From a virus, in IMG/VR virus record IMGVR_UViG_3300022939_001261, positions 1 through 33,235 of that record: a stretch of 33,235 nt of DNA; one strand, 5' to 3'. Shown in pieces: positions 1 through 7,942 of the stretch. The position numbers and the translations under genes were made by a program. The notes beneath the pieces are model-generated. The model was not told where the DNA came from and searched no databases. It saw only the letters and a program-made list of their open reading frames with translations. Position 1 is the stretch's first letter; every line of letters starts with the position of its first letter.

Positions 1-630
1 AAAGAATATCCTACTGGTTCAGTACACTCTGGTCATTTCAGACATTTACTTAATGAACTCAGCCTCAAAAAGAACTTTCAACCTGATGTAATCTTCCTTG
101 ATTACTTAAATATATGTGCATCATCTAGAGTAAGAGGTGCAGCAGCTGCGAATAGTTATACACTCGTAAAATCTATTGCAGAAGAAGTTCGTGGGTTGGC
201 AATGGAATACAACTGCGCCGTTGTAACATCCTCTCAGTTCAATAGGGACGGTTATGGAAATTCTGATGTTGACTTGACTAACACTTCTGAATCTATGGGT
301 ATTACTCATACTGCTGATGCCATCTTCGCAATCGTGACATCTGAACAACTTGACGACCTTGGTCAAATTATGATTAAGCAACTTAAGAATCGTTGGGGTG
401 ACATAGGTTATTATAGAAGATTCCTCGTTGGTATTGACAGAGCCAAAATGAAGATTTACGAATTGGAAGAAAGTGCTCAAAGAAATATTAATGTTGATGA
501 TAGTTCCGGTGGTAGCTCTGGAAAAAAGAAGATAGTTGATGATGACGGACCTATGTTCGATAAAACAGATATAGGTAGAAGAATGAGAGGTACTCGTAAA
601 AGCGTATTTTCAGATGTAACGCTTACATAA
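1..630 (+). CDS. gp41: T4 gp41-like replicative DNA helicase (DnaB family), 3' part
   Basis: This is the last 209 codons of a gene that begins before the window; reading frame 1 is open from base 1. It encodes the C-terminal RecA-like motor of the hexameric 5'-3' replicative helicase that works with the gp61 primase on the lagging strand. A Walker-B-type strand (DVIFLDYL, from about base 88) is followed by helices and the VVTSSQFNR segment, then GITHTADAIFAI and KQLKNRWGD, all in the order known from T4 gp41. The last 50 residues are a polar Gly/Ser/Lys-rich tail. The primase partner lies far downstream at 24469, so helicase and primase are not adjacent here. The family call is confident; the Walker A part is outside the window. 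Confidence 0.93.
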   Translation, partial: KEYPTGSVHSGHFRHLLNELSLKKNFQPDVIFLDYLNICASSRVRGAAAANSYTLVKSIAEEVRGLAMEYNCAVVTSSQFNRDGYGNSDVDLTNTSESMGITHTADAIFAIVTSEQLDDLGQIMIKQLKNRWGDIGYYRRFLVGIDRAKMKIYELEESAQRNINVDDSSGGSSGKKKIVDDDGPMFDKTDIGRRMRGTRKSVFSDVTLT

Positions 631-632
631 AT

Positions 633-640
633 TATAAATA
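633..640 (+). promoter_or_regulatory. T4-type late promoter -10 element (TATAAATA)
   Basis: An exact TATAAATA octamer sits just after the helicase stop and 41 bases before the next start. In T4 this octamer is the sole essential element of late promoters read by gp55-programmed RNA polymerase. Its position suggests the four genes 681-4910 are transcribed late, which fits a virion role. An AT-rich genome can produce this octamer by chance. Confidence 0.55.
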
Positions 641-680
641 AGTCATAACATACTAAATATTCATTATAGATAAGGCGCCA

Positions 681-2066
681 ATGAAAAACTTTAGTGACTT
701 TAGGTCAGAAAATTCGAAAGAAAAAACAGTAAGTGCTCCAGTAAATGAGAGCACTTTTGCTGTTTCTAAACCTCAAAGATTTAGCGAGAACGTAAGAAGT
801 TTCGAGGAAATTAACCTAGAATTACAAGAAATCCGCTTTCTTAAAAAGATGGGTGATAACATTGTTCGTAAGCTTAAAGCAACATGGACAGCGTTAAAAA
901 GAGGTATCGCAATGCTCTTTAATCGTGAGGTTAAACGAGCTCCTCTATTTAAAGAAGTCGAAATCAATATTCCCGCTCAAGTCAAAGAAGATATTCTATC
1001 TCAACATGATAATGTTCTTCTTGAAGGTGGACTCGAAGCCATTAAAGGAAACTATAACGAAGCATTAGTATGTCAATTCCTCTTCAATCATAGAGGTGAA
1101 CAGGTTAATATATCTAAAGATTACGAAAAGTATAGATTACCAATTAACCAAACAGTTCAAAAATGGGATAAAGACTTAAGAGCCTTTAATTCTAAACAGT
1201 ACAATAAGAATATCGCCATTATTAAGAAAGGTTCTCTTGATATGGCGAACTTTCTTATTTCAAATGCTGTTGCTCAAAAAGCTACTATCATAGGAGCTTA
1301 CCTCGATAATCTCGCATTCCAAGATGGAATCGATTTCAAAGCAGACATTCGTGTTGCTATCATGAAAGAAGGTAAAGAAATCCTTGATGGTTATTCTTTA
1401 AAATTATATGGAAAGAAAACTGTAGGTCTTGCAAATACAACCGCAAAAGCTTTATGCGGACACTTAGGTGGAGATAAGTATGCAGCTAAATTTGACCAAA
1501 AGGCAAAAACAGACAGAGTACTTATTGATTTAATTCAAAAATCTTCTAACTTAGATAAAATTAAACAAGACCACAAAGATTTATTAAAAGCTAAAACTCC
1601 AGAAAAACAACAAGCAGTACGTGATAAGATAAAAAGATTACGCGGTTTAACTGATGCTCAAATTGATAAACTTGACCAAACAAAATTAGAAGCCGCAAGA
1701 GGAGAAGCACGTAAACCTATCAACCCTCGAGTTGCAGAACTCGTATATCAAACAATTAAAGACCTCGAAGGTACTGAACAACTCGGTGAACGTATCTTAG
1801 ATATTATGGGCTTTAATGATAAAGAAACAAAGATGTTGATGGCAATTACGACCGCTAAAAAATCTGAAATTATTGCTAAACATCCAGATTTAGATTTATC
1901 TGATATTAAAATAGACCCACCTGCAGGACGAGTTACAATTAATATTGTAGGACCTACAGGTAAAAATATTGTTACCTTTGGTGTTAAAGAAGGTGAAAAG
2001 AAAGCAGTATCAGGTTCAGTTAGTTTTGCGGGATTAGACCCAGAAGATTTTGACGAGTATGTATAA
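681..2066 (+). CDS. Unknown phage protein with capsid-targeting-like N-terminus; possible nuclease fold
   Basis: I do not recognise this 461-aa protein with confidence. It begins MKNFSDFRSEN, matching the M-K-x-F-x-x-F start shared by about ten proteins in the window. Residues 35-90 are a charged, helical segment. The central part has a conserved-looking acid (E127) in a helix, then D222 (KADIRVAI) and S239-L240-K241 (YSLKLYG); this E...D...xxK spacing is reminiscent of PD-(D/E)XK nucleases but is only suggestive. Residues 285-355 are Lys/Asp-rich and helical. The gene follows a late-promoter octamer and overlaps the next gene by 8 bases, so it heads an operon with a kinase, a ligase-like protein and a nuclease-like protein. 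The start has no strong ribosome site but keeps the shared N-terminal motif. Confidence 0.75.
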   Translation: MKNFSDFRSENSKEKTVSAPVNESTFAVSKPQRFSENVRSFEEINLELQEIRFLKKMGDNIVRKLKATWTALKRGIAMLFNREVKRAPLFKEVEINIPAQVKEDILSQHDNVLLEGGLEAIKGNYNEALVCQFLFNHRGEQVNISKDYEKYRLPINQTVQKWDKDLRAFNSKQYNKNIAIIKKGSLDMANFLISNAVAQKATIIGAYLDNLAFQDGIDFKADIRVAIMKEGKEILDGYSLKLYGKKTVGLANTTAKALCGHLGGDKYAAKFDQKAKTDRVLIDLIQKSSNLDKIKQDHKDLLKAKTPEKQQAVRDKIKRLRGLTDAQIDKLDQTKLEAARGEARKPINPRVAELVYQTIKDLEGTEQLGERILDIMGFNDKETKMLMAITTAKKSEIIAKHPDLDLSDIKIDPPAGRVTINIVGPTGKNIVTFGVKEGEKKAVSGSVSFAGLDPEDFDEYV

Positions 2067-2769
2067 AAGATTTGAAACATGGAGAGAATCAATTGAAGAG
2101 GGTCCTAACGACCCAGCAATCTTTAAAGCAATTTTCTTAGCAGGTGGACCAGGTTCAGGTAAATCCTTTATCACTGGTAAATCTTCTATTGTATCACTCG
2201 GTTTTAAAATGGTCAATTCAGATATTGCATTTGAACGTGCCATGCAGAAAGCTGGTATGGAAATGGACCCTAAGAGTATTTTTAGTACAATGGGTCAAGC
2301 AGTAAGAGGAAAGGCAAAAAGATTAACACAAATTCAAGTAAACTCTTATGTTAAAGGTCGATTAGGTTTAGTTATCGATGGAACAGGTAAGGACTTCGAT
2401 AAAATAAAAAATCAAGCACAAGACTTAAAGAGTATTGGATATGACGTAGCAATGATTTACGTCAACACAGATTTAGAAACTGCATTAGACAGGAATAAAA
2501 AGAGAGCACGTTCTCTACCTGATAAATCAGTAATTGATTATTGGAAACAAGTACAAAATAATATTGGTAAATTTCAAACTTTCTTTAAACAAGAATTTTT
2601 AGTCCTTGACAATTCAGAAGGAATGGATTATAATAAGACAGGTATGGAAGGTTATAGGTTTGCCACAGCATTTAAAAACAAAGAAATTAAAAATCGTCAA
2701 GCAAAAGAATGGATTGCGAAAGCGAAAACAAAGGGTTACAAACCTCTGAGGATTAATTTACCAGCATGA
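2059..2769 (+). CDS. P-loop kinase (zeta-toxin/polynucleotide-kinase-like), tagged N-terminus
   Basis: This 236-aa protein has a textbook Walker A loop at residues 29-36 (GGPGSGKS), then MVNSDIAF, a hydrophobic Walker-B-like LVIDGTGKDF and an Arg-rich lid-like stretch (DRNKKRARSLPD). That layout is typical of P-loop kinases of the zeta-toxin/polynucleotide kinase type, which move the gamma phosphate of ATP to a nucleic-acid 5'-OH or a nucleotide sugar. The ATG at 2059 was chosen over an upstream in-frame TTG (2050) because it gives MYKRFETWRESIEE|G, which fits the shared tag and ends in an I-x-E site; GACGAG lies just upstream. It overlaps the previous gene by 8 bases and the next by 4 (ATGA), so it is translationally coupled to the ligase-like gene. 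The substrate is unknown. Confidence 0.85.
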   Translation: MYKRFETWRESIEEGPNDPAIFKAIFLAGGPGSGKSFITGKSSIVSLGFKMVNSDIAFERAMQKAGMEMDPKSIFSTMGQAVRGKAKRLTQIQVNSYVKGRLGLVIDGTGKDFDKIKNQAQDLKSIGYDVAMIYVNTDLETALDRNKKRARSLPDKSVIDYWKQVQNNIGKFQTFFKQEFLVLDNSEGMDYNKTGMEGYRFATAFKNKEIKNRQAKEWIAKAKTKGYKPLRINLPA

Positions 2770-4001
2770 TAACGTTTAAACAATACTTATCGGAAGCAGC
2801 TAAAAATCTTCACATGACACATTTGGAAGATGCGGTCATTGATGGTGGAGTAGTTGGAACACGTAACGTATTCTCTTATATTAGAGCAATACGTGATATG
2901 TTAGCTGGACATACTTCCGCTCCCGTCAGTTTAACTGTAAAATGGGATGGCGCGCCTGCACTCTTTGCTGGGATTGACCCAACTGATGGTAAGTTCTTTG
3001 TAGCAAAGAAAGGAGTCTTTAATAAGAATCCAAAAATTTATAAAACAAATGCAGAAATTGATAATGATATCAAAGGTGACTTGAATGCTAAATTCAAAGT
3101 TGCCCTTGCCGAGTTCTCAAAACTCGGATTACGTGAAGGAGTAATACAAGGTGATTTCTTATATACGAACGACGACCTTAAAACTGAAACTATCGATGGA
3201 GAGACGTATATTACTTTTCATCCTAACACGATTGTTTACGCGGTACCAAAAGATAGTGACCTTGGAAAAACAATTAATGCCTCAAAAATCGGTGTGGTCT
3301 GGCATACAGTCTACAGAGGAAAAGATTTTGAATCAATGTCAGCAAGTTTTGGAAAGAAGATTGTACCTTATCTCAAAGTCCCAAAATCAGTCTGGGCAGT
3401 AGATGCAGTCTTTGAAGATAAATCAGGTAACGTAACTTTTACTGAAAAAGAAACGACTGATATAACAAAGGTTCTTTCAGATGCCGGTAAAATTTTCAGA
3501 AGAATACCAGCAAAAGTACTCAATGAATTAGGTACTAACACAGAATTAAACGCAAGAGTAAACACTTATATTAATAGTAAGGTAAGAGATGGTGAACGTA
3601 TTGGTGAACCAAAATCTTTCCTTATTGGTTTACAAGCATACATTAAAGAATATTATCAGAAACAAGCTGATAAAGTTAAACAACCAACAACAAAGGCTGC
3701 TAAGATTAAAATTGGTAATGATGTATTGAAATATTTTTCTAAAGCGAATATGAGACATATCGAAGCAATCTTTTCTCTATACAATCTTTTAGTTGATGCA
3801 AAACACATGGTTATCGATAAGCTTAATCATGTTGATGGACTTAAAACATTCCTTAAAACAAAAGATGGATTTGAAGTAACAGGTCAAGAAGGATTTGTTG
3901 CTATCGACCACCTTGGAAGAAATAGTCTTAAACTCGTTGATAGATTGGAATTCTCAAAAGCAAACTTCTCAACAGAGTATATTAAAGGCTGGGATAAGTA
4001 A
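2766..4001 (+). CDS. Nucleotidyltransferase/ligase-like phage protein (KWDG motif), tagged N-terminus
   Basis: This 411-aa protein belongs to a family I recognise from marine T4-like phages, usually left unnamed. It carries K59-W60-D61-G62, the K-x-D-G signature that holds the covalently bound AMP in ATP-dependent DNA/RNA ligases and capping enzymes. GDFLY (129-133) follows, then EGFV (375-378) and SLKLVDR (387-393), which resemble ligase motifs III, IV and V in the correct order, although the spacing between III and IV (about 245 residues) is unusually long. The N-terminus MITFKQYLSE|A is the best match in the window to the T4 capsid-targeting peptide, including the L-x-E|A cleavage site. 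It is coupled to the kinase by an ATGA overlap, and the nuclease-like gene starts at the base after its stop. Ligase-like activity is inference. Confidence 0.82.
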   Translation: MITFKQYLSEAAKNLHMTHLEDAVIDGGVVGTRNVFSYIRAIRDMLAGHTSAPVSLTVKWDGAPALFAGIDPTDGKFFVAKKGVFNKNPKIYKTNAEIDNDIKGDLNAKFKVALAEFSKLGLREGVIQGDFLYTNDDLKTETIDGETYITFHPNTIVYAVPKDSDLGKTINASKIGVVWHTVYRGKDFESMSASFGKKIVPYLKVPKSVWAVDAVFEDKSGNVTFTEKETTDITKVLSDAGKIFRRIPAKVLNELGTNTELNARVNTYINSKVRDGERIGEPKSFLIGLQAYIKEYYQKQADKVKQPTTKAAKIKIGNDVLKYFSKANMRHIEAIFSLYNLLVDAKHMVIDKLNHVDGLKTFLKTKDGFEVTGQEGFVAIDHLGRNSLKLVDRLEFSKANFSTEYIKGWDK

Positions 4002-4910
4002 ATGGCCGCCCAACAAGGGTTTGCCTATGAACGAGAAGTTGCAAAGACACTCAAAAAATACGATTGGGTAAAACCCACGTACTCACCCGCGGGCGCGGCA
4101 TCAGACAGACCAGATTTAGACATTCTTTTTGAAGGAAAAGAATATGGATGCGAATTAAAACTTGGTTTAGCTTCAGCTGGTTCTCTTGTCATTCATCACT
4201 TAGGTATGGGTAAGTATGCATACGGTGATACTGATGGAGATGAAGAAAAAGAATTTCTAAAAGGCCTAGCAGAAAAAGTTGATATGCTTAGTGTTATAGA
4301 ACGCAAGTGGAGAAGGAAAAGCACCTTTACACATCCTAGTGACCAACACTTAAACTATCCTTTATTACAAAAAGATAAGACTGAGGACTGGGCTGCTAAA
4401 ATGGAAAATGCTCGAGTGCATTATGGATATGATTTACGTACAAGGTATATTTTAGATAAAGAACAATGCCCAGATATTTACTTTCAAATGCCTTCTGATA
4501 CGATTTCAAAGTATTATAATTTAAAGTATACACACTATTTAAATGTTGCAACTCACGGATTTTACCTCTTAGGAATCAGTGACCCAGCTAGAATAAATAG
4601 AGATAAGTTCGGAACAGAAAAGGTTCCTCTTTGGGACGATTGTCATACATGTGTAATGCGTGTTAGAGTACAATCTAAAGGTGTTACTAAAGCGGAACAG
4701 GCAGAAAAAAGATTAGGGTATGTTAAAGCAGGTGCAGGTCAAGGTTATCAATTCACAATGGAATTGCAATTTAAAAACCTAACAGCATCACCATACAATA
4801 TAGGTCCAATATTTGGTAAAGGACCTACAGTAGACGAATCAAAACTTAAACTACCTAATAGAGAAGAAAAAGTTTTGATTGAAGATACAAAAGAAGAGAC
4901 AGAAGAATAA
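4002..4910 (+). CDS. PD-(D/E)XK nuclease-like protein
   Basis: This 302-aa protein starts with a helix containing E10, followed by D38/D40 (PDLDILFEG) and E51-L-K53 (CELKLG). This is the alpha-beta-beta arrangement of the PD-(D/E)XK restriction-nuclease fold, which needs acid...D...E-x-K to bind metal. The rest is a long mixed region with no domain I can name and an acidic tail ending KEETEE. Its ATG directly follows the upstream TAA with no gap, and it closes the operon that begins at 681. It lacks the capsid-targeting-like N-terminus of its three upstream neighbours. A DNA end-processing or genome-recognition role is plausible; a catalytically dead nuclease fold cannot be excluded. Confidence 0.75.
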   Translation: MAAQQGFAYEREVAKTLKKYDWVKPTYSPAGAASDRPDLDILFEGKEYGCELKLGLASAGSLVIHHLGMGKYAYGDTDGDEEKEFLKGLAEKVDMLSVIERKWRRKSTFTHPSDQHLNYPLLQKDKTEDWAAKMENARVHYGYDLRTRYILDKEQCPDIYFQMPSDTISKYYNLKYTHYLNVATHGFYLLGISDPARINRDKFGTEKVPLWDDCHTCVMRVRVQSKGVTKAEQAEKRLGYVKAGAGQGYQFTMELQFKNLTASPYNIGPIFGKGPTVDESKLKLPNREEKVLIEDTKEETEE

Positions 4911-4947
4911 CTCAAACTTATATTATGATATTTTGGTCTTAAATTAA

Positions 4948-4976
4948 TTGACAATTCAATCCAAATGTGTTATAAT
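4948..4976 (+). promoter_or_regulatory. Consensus sigma70-type promoter (P1)
   Basis: TTGACA at 4948-4953 and TATAAT at 4971-4976 are separated by exactly 17 bases, so both hexamers and the spacer are perfect. The promoter sits in a 115-base gap 50 bases upstream of the methyltransferase start and would drive the 5026-9438 cassette. The first 13 bases, TTGACAATTCAAT, are identical to those of P2 at 23738. Such a promoter would be read by unmodified host polymerase, so early expression is likely. Confidence 0.9.
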
Positions 4977-5025
4977 ATATTTGATTATATAGAATATTTG
5001 TTGTGCACAGTAACAGGAGAAAACA

Positions 5026-5592
5026 ATGGGAAAAATAATGGATAGAGGTCACGATGGTGGAAACATCTGGAGATGGCTTACAATCGAAAAATACGTTCGA
5101 AAGAATGGGTGGACAAGAGGAGCAGAACTCGGTGTTTGGTTAGGTGAAACATTTAAACACCTAGTTAAAACATGTCATAATCTTACTCTATATGGAGTTG
5201 ATTTATATGAAGCTCAGCCAGGTTATGATGGACCTGAACAATGGACACCAGGTGAAAATGGTCATGCTTGGAATCATGAAGCGTACTATAATGACCTCGT
5301 AAGTTTCTGTAAAGGATACAAAGACAGAGCTTTTATTATTAAAGATTATACGACTGAAGCCGCAAAGCAGATTGAAGATGAAAGTTTAGATTTTGTTTTT
5401 ATCGATGCTGACCATTCTTATAATGGTGTTATGAGAGATGTTGAAGCATGGGCTCCAAAAGTTCGTAAAGGTGGTATGATTATCGGACATGATATTCATT
5501 TCCCAACAGTCAAACAAGCTGTTGAAGAATTATATGGTGAAGGTAATTATATTGTAGAAGATGATTTTTTATGGTTAGTTGAAAAAACATGA
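5026..5592 (+). CDS. SAM-dependent methyltransferase (class I, Methyltransf_24-like)
   Basis: The 188-aa protein has the SAM-binding glycine motif at residues 32-40 (GAELGVWLG), an acidic end to the second strand (GVDLYEA, 57-63), and the motif DFVFIDADHSY (122-132), typical of small O-methyltransferase-like enzymes acting on sugars or small molecules. The later WAPKVRKGGMIIGHD is the post-motif strand of the same fold. AGGAGA at 5015-5020 gives a strong ribosome site for the ATG at 5026. It is the first gene after the P1 promoter and overlaps the next by four bases. With two glycosyltransferases and a sulfotransferase downstream, methylation of a glycan is the most likely job, but the acceptor cannot be read from sequence. 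Confidence 0.85.
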   Translation: MGKIMDRGHDGGNIWRWLTIEKYVRKNGWTRGAELGVWLGETFKHLVKTCHNLTLYGVDLYEAQPGYDGPEQWTPGENGHAWNHEAYYNDLVSFCKGYKDRAFIIKDYTTEAAKQIEDESLDFVFIDADHSYNGVMRDVEAWAPKVRKGGMIIGHDIHFPTVKQAVEELYGEGNYIVEDDFLWLVEKT

Positions 5593-6128
5593 CAAAAACA
5601 AGAGTGATTAATTTCTATGGTGGTCCATCATCTGGTAAGAGTACGGCCGCCGCAGGATTATTTTATAGAATGAAAATGTTGGGATATGAAGTAGAACTCA
5701 CAGATGAGTTTGCCAAAGAATGTGTATGGGAAGGAAACATCCCTATGCTTCAAGACCAACTCTGGGTATTAGCTCACCAACATAGAAAAATTTTAAGATT
5801 AGCAGGTAAAGTTGATTATATTATTACAGACAGTCCAGTATTATTGTCTCCTCTATATAGAGAAAAATATTCTGGTCCTTTGTACTCAGATTTAATTGAC
5901 CGAATTGCTTTTGAGATTTATGAAAAATATTCTAATATAAATTTTATGCTCACTAGACCAGAAACCTTTGAACAAAATGGTAGAGCACAAGACAAAGAAT
6001 TAAGTATCCAAATAGATACAGAAATCATATCTCAATTTAATAGATTAGGTATTTCATACGATGTACTTGGTTCTAATGACCCAGCTGAAGAAGCACTCAC
6101 ACATATTATTTCACTAATCGCACATTAA
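5589..6128 (+). CDS. P-loop NTPase/kinase (AAA_28/NadR-like)
   Basis: This 179-aa protein opens with a Walker A loop at residues 11-19 (GGPSSGKST). It continues with LTDEFAKECVWEG and a Walker-B-like YIITDSPVLL, an arrangement seen in a family of short ATPases common in T4-like phages and related to nucleoside/NMN kinases. Near the C-terminus, LTRPETFEQNGRAQDKE could form the lid. It is coupled to the methyltransferase by an ATGA overlap and followed after nine bases by glyA. The substrate may be a nucleotide or a sugar precursor; a DNA-base kinase of the hypermodification type is possible but unsupported here. Confidence 0.78.
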   Translation: MTKTRVINFYGGPSSGKSTAAAGLFYRMKMLGYEVELTDEFAKECVWEGNIPMLQDQLWVLAHQHRKILRLAGKVDYIITDSPVLLSPLYREKYSGPLYSDLIDRIAFEIYEKYSNINFMLTRPETFEQNGRAQDKELSIQIDTEIISQFNRLGISYDVLGSNDPAEEALTHIISLIAH

Positions 6129-6137
6129 GGAAAAACA

Positions 6138-7283
6138 ATGCATATAGAAATTGATAGAATATATCAAAAAGAATTAAAGCGTCAACAAACAACAATTGAA
6201 CTCATTGCATCTGAGAATTTCGCATCAGATGCTGTTATGAAACTATGTGGTTCTGAATTTACTAATAAGTATGCCGAAGGTTATCCTGGCAAACGTTATT
6301 ATAATGGATGTGAACACATGGACGAAATTGAATCTCTTGCGATTCAAAAACTCAAAGATATTTACGGGTGTGAGTTTGCGAATGTTCAACCACACAGTGG
6401 AGCAAACGCAAACCTCGCAATATATAATGCTTTCTTAAAACCAGGTGATAAAATCCTAGGAATGGATTTAGCAAGTGGAGGTCACTTAACACATGGTGCT
6501 CCAGTTACTATTAGTGGAAAAATCTATGATGCATATTCCTATGGAGTAGATGAAGCTTGTGGTTGGATTAGTATGAAAGAAATTGAACGTATTGCAACAA
6601 AAGTAAAACCTAAACTTATCATCGCGGGAGCGTCCGCGTACCCACGTCAACTTCGTTGGGAAAGGTTCCGTGAAATTGCTGATATGGTTGGTGCATATCT
6701 AATGGTTGATATGGCGCATTATTCTGGTTTAATTGCGGGTGGAGCTTACGAAAGTCCCGTTCCTCATGCAGATTTTGTTACTTCAACTACACATAAAACT
6801 TTACGTGGACCTCGTGGTGGAATTATATTATGGAACAATCCTGATTATACTAAGAAGATTAATAGTAGTATTTTCCCAGGCACTCAAGGTGGACCATTAA
6901 TGAATATGATTGCAGGGAAAGCACAAGCCTTCCTCGAAGCTGACACTGAAGAATTCCATATATATTCTAAGAACGTTGTAGAAAATGCTCAAGCAATGTG
7001 TGAAGTATTTGAAACATCGGATGTGATTTCAGTTCAAACGGGTGGAACTGATTCTCATATTATATTACTTGACTTGAGTAAATGCAAATACTCAGGAAGA
7101 GAAGCTGCTGATAGATTAGAAGAGAATGGTATTACCGTAAATAAAAATGGTATTCCAAACGACCCAAGAAGTTTTGTAGAAACTTCTGGTATTCGAATCG
7201 GTACCGCAGCAGAAACAACTCGTGGAAAAACGAAAGAAGACTTTAAAAAGATTGCAGAGAGAATTTTAGAGATATTAAAATAA
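6138..7283 (+). CDS. glyA: Serine hydroxymethyltransferase
   Basis: This is a PLP enzyme converting serine and tetrahydrofolate to glycine and 5,10-methylene-THF. The fold-type-I signature is clear: substrate-side YAEGYPGKRYY (45-55), QPHSGANAN (84-92), the PLP contacts D191 and H194 (VDMAHYSG), the Schiff-base lysine K220 in TTHKTLRGPRGG, and RIGTAAETTRG near the end. At 381 aa it is a little shorter than typical bacterial GlyA (about 415-430), trimmed at the ends and in loops, with no active-site residue obviously missing. AAGGAAAAACAATG gives the ribosome site. A phage copy could feed methylene-THF to the ThyX at 25482 and glycine to the ALA synthase at 29187. Its location between surface-modification genes is odd. 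Confidence 0.95.
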   Translation: MHIEIDRIYQKELKRQQTTIELIASENFASDAVMKLCGSEFTNKYAEGYPGKRYYNGCEHMDEIESLAIQKLKDIYGCEFANVQPHSGANANLAIYNAFLKPGDKILGMDLASGGHLTHGAPVTISGKIYDAYSYGVDEACGWISMKEIERIATKVKPKLIIAGASAYPRQLRWERFREIADMVGAYLMVDMAHYSGLIAGGAYESPVPHADFVTSTTHKTLRGPRGGIILWNNPDYTKKINSSIFPGTQGGPLMNMIAGKAQAFLEADTEEFHIYSKNVVENAQAMCEVFETSDVISVQTGGTDSHIILLDLSKCKYSGREAADRLEENGITVNKNGIPNDPRSFVETSGIRIGTAAETTRGKTKEDFKKIAERILEILK

Positions 7284-7942
7284 TGGACTGTACCATTGAA
7301 AAGAAATTAATGCATATCTGGGTTGGACCCAGACCAGCACCTTTGAAGTGGATGTATACTTGGAGAGATAAACATCCTGATTGGGAATATAGTATTTTTA
7401 CAGATGCTATGCTCAGACAAAGAAGATGGTATAACCAACCTTTAATAGAACATTACTATAATGCAAAAGCTTTTTGTGGTGTATCTGATTTAATAAGATA
7501 TGAATTATTATATGAACATGGTGGATTTATTGCTGAAGCTGATATGATTTGTTTAGAGAATACAGATGAGTTATGGCAATCTCCAGAAGACCATGCTTAT
7601 ACATGTTATGAAAATGAAAAAGGTCGACCAGATTTTGTTCAACCTATTTTCGCATGTAATCCTGGCAATGAGTTTATTAAATTATTAATTGATACGCTTC
7701 ATACGTTAAAACCACACCAATTACACCCACAACCTTTTGTGTCTACAGGGAATGGATTCCTTTCGAAGTTCGTTCCAAGCTTTAAACACAAATTAACAAT
7801 ATTCCCATCGCACTACTTCATTCCTCAGTTTTATATTAATGGTGCCCAAAGATATGATGGACCAGATAAAATATATGCTGACCACAAATGGGGAAGTACT
7901 GGAATGGGATTTAATTGTATTGATTATTCACAGGGAGTATAA
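7283..7942 (+). CDS. Glycosyltransferase with Och1/capsular-type DXD sugar-binding region
   Basis: This 219-aa protein has the hallmarks of the Gly_transf_sug (DXD) group: an N-terminal KLMHIWVGPRP and WRDKHPDWEY, then CGVSDLIRYELLYEHGG, where members normally have A..SD..RY..L...GG followed by the nucleotide-sugar-binding D-x-D. Here the expected DTD is E-A-D (GGFIAEADM), which keeps two acids. Its ATG overlaps the glyA stop by one base and its stop overlaps the next gene by one base, so it is tightly placed in the P1 operon. It probably moves a sugar from a nucleotide donor to a glycan or protein; donor and acceptor are not readable. Confidence 0.85.
   Translation: MDCTIEKKLMHIWVGPRPAPLKWMYTWRDKHPDWEYSIFTDAMLRQRRWYNQPLIEHYYNAKAFCGVSDLIRYELLYEHGGFIAEADMICLENTDELWQSPEDHAYTCYENEKGRPDFVQPIFACNPGNEFIKLLIDTLHTLKPHQLHPQPFVSTGNGFLSKFVPSFKHKLTIFPSHYFIPQFYINGAQRYDGPDKIYADHKWGSTGMGFNCIDYSQGV

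Noticed and set aside
731-756. AAGTGCTC/GAGCACTT inverted repeat early in the 461-aa gene as an attenuator
   Set aside because: Ten-base loop, only a short T run, and inside coding sequence; no supporting signal.
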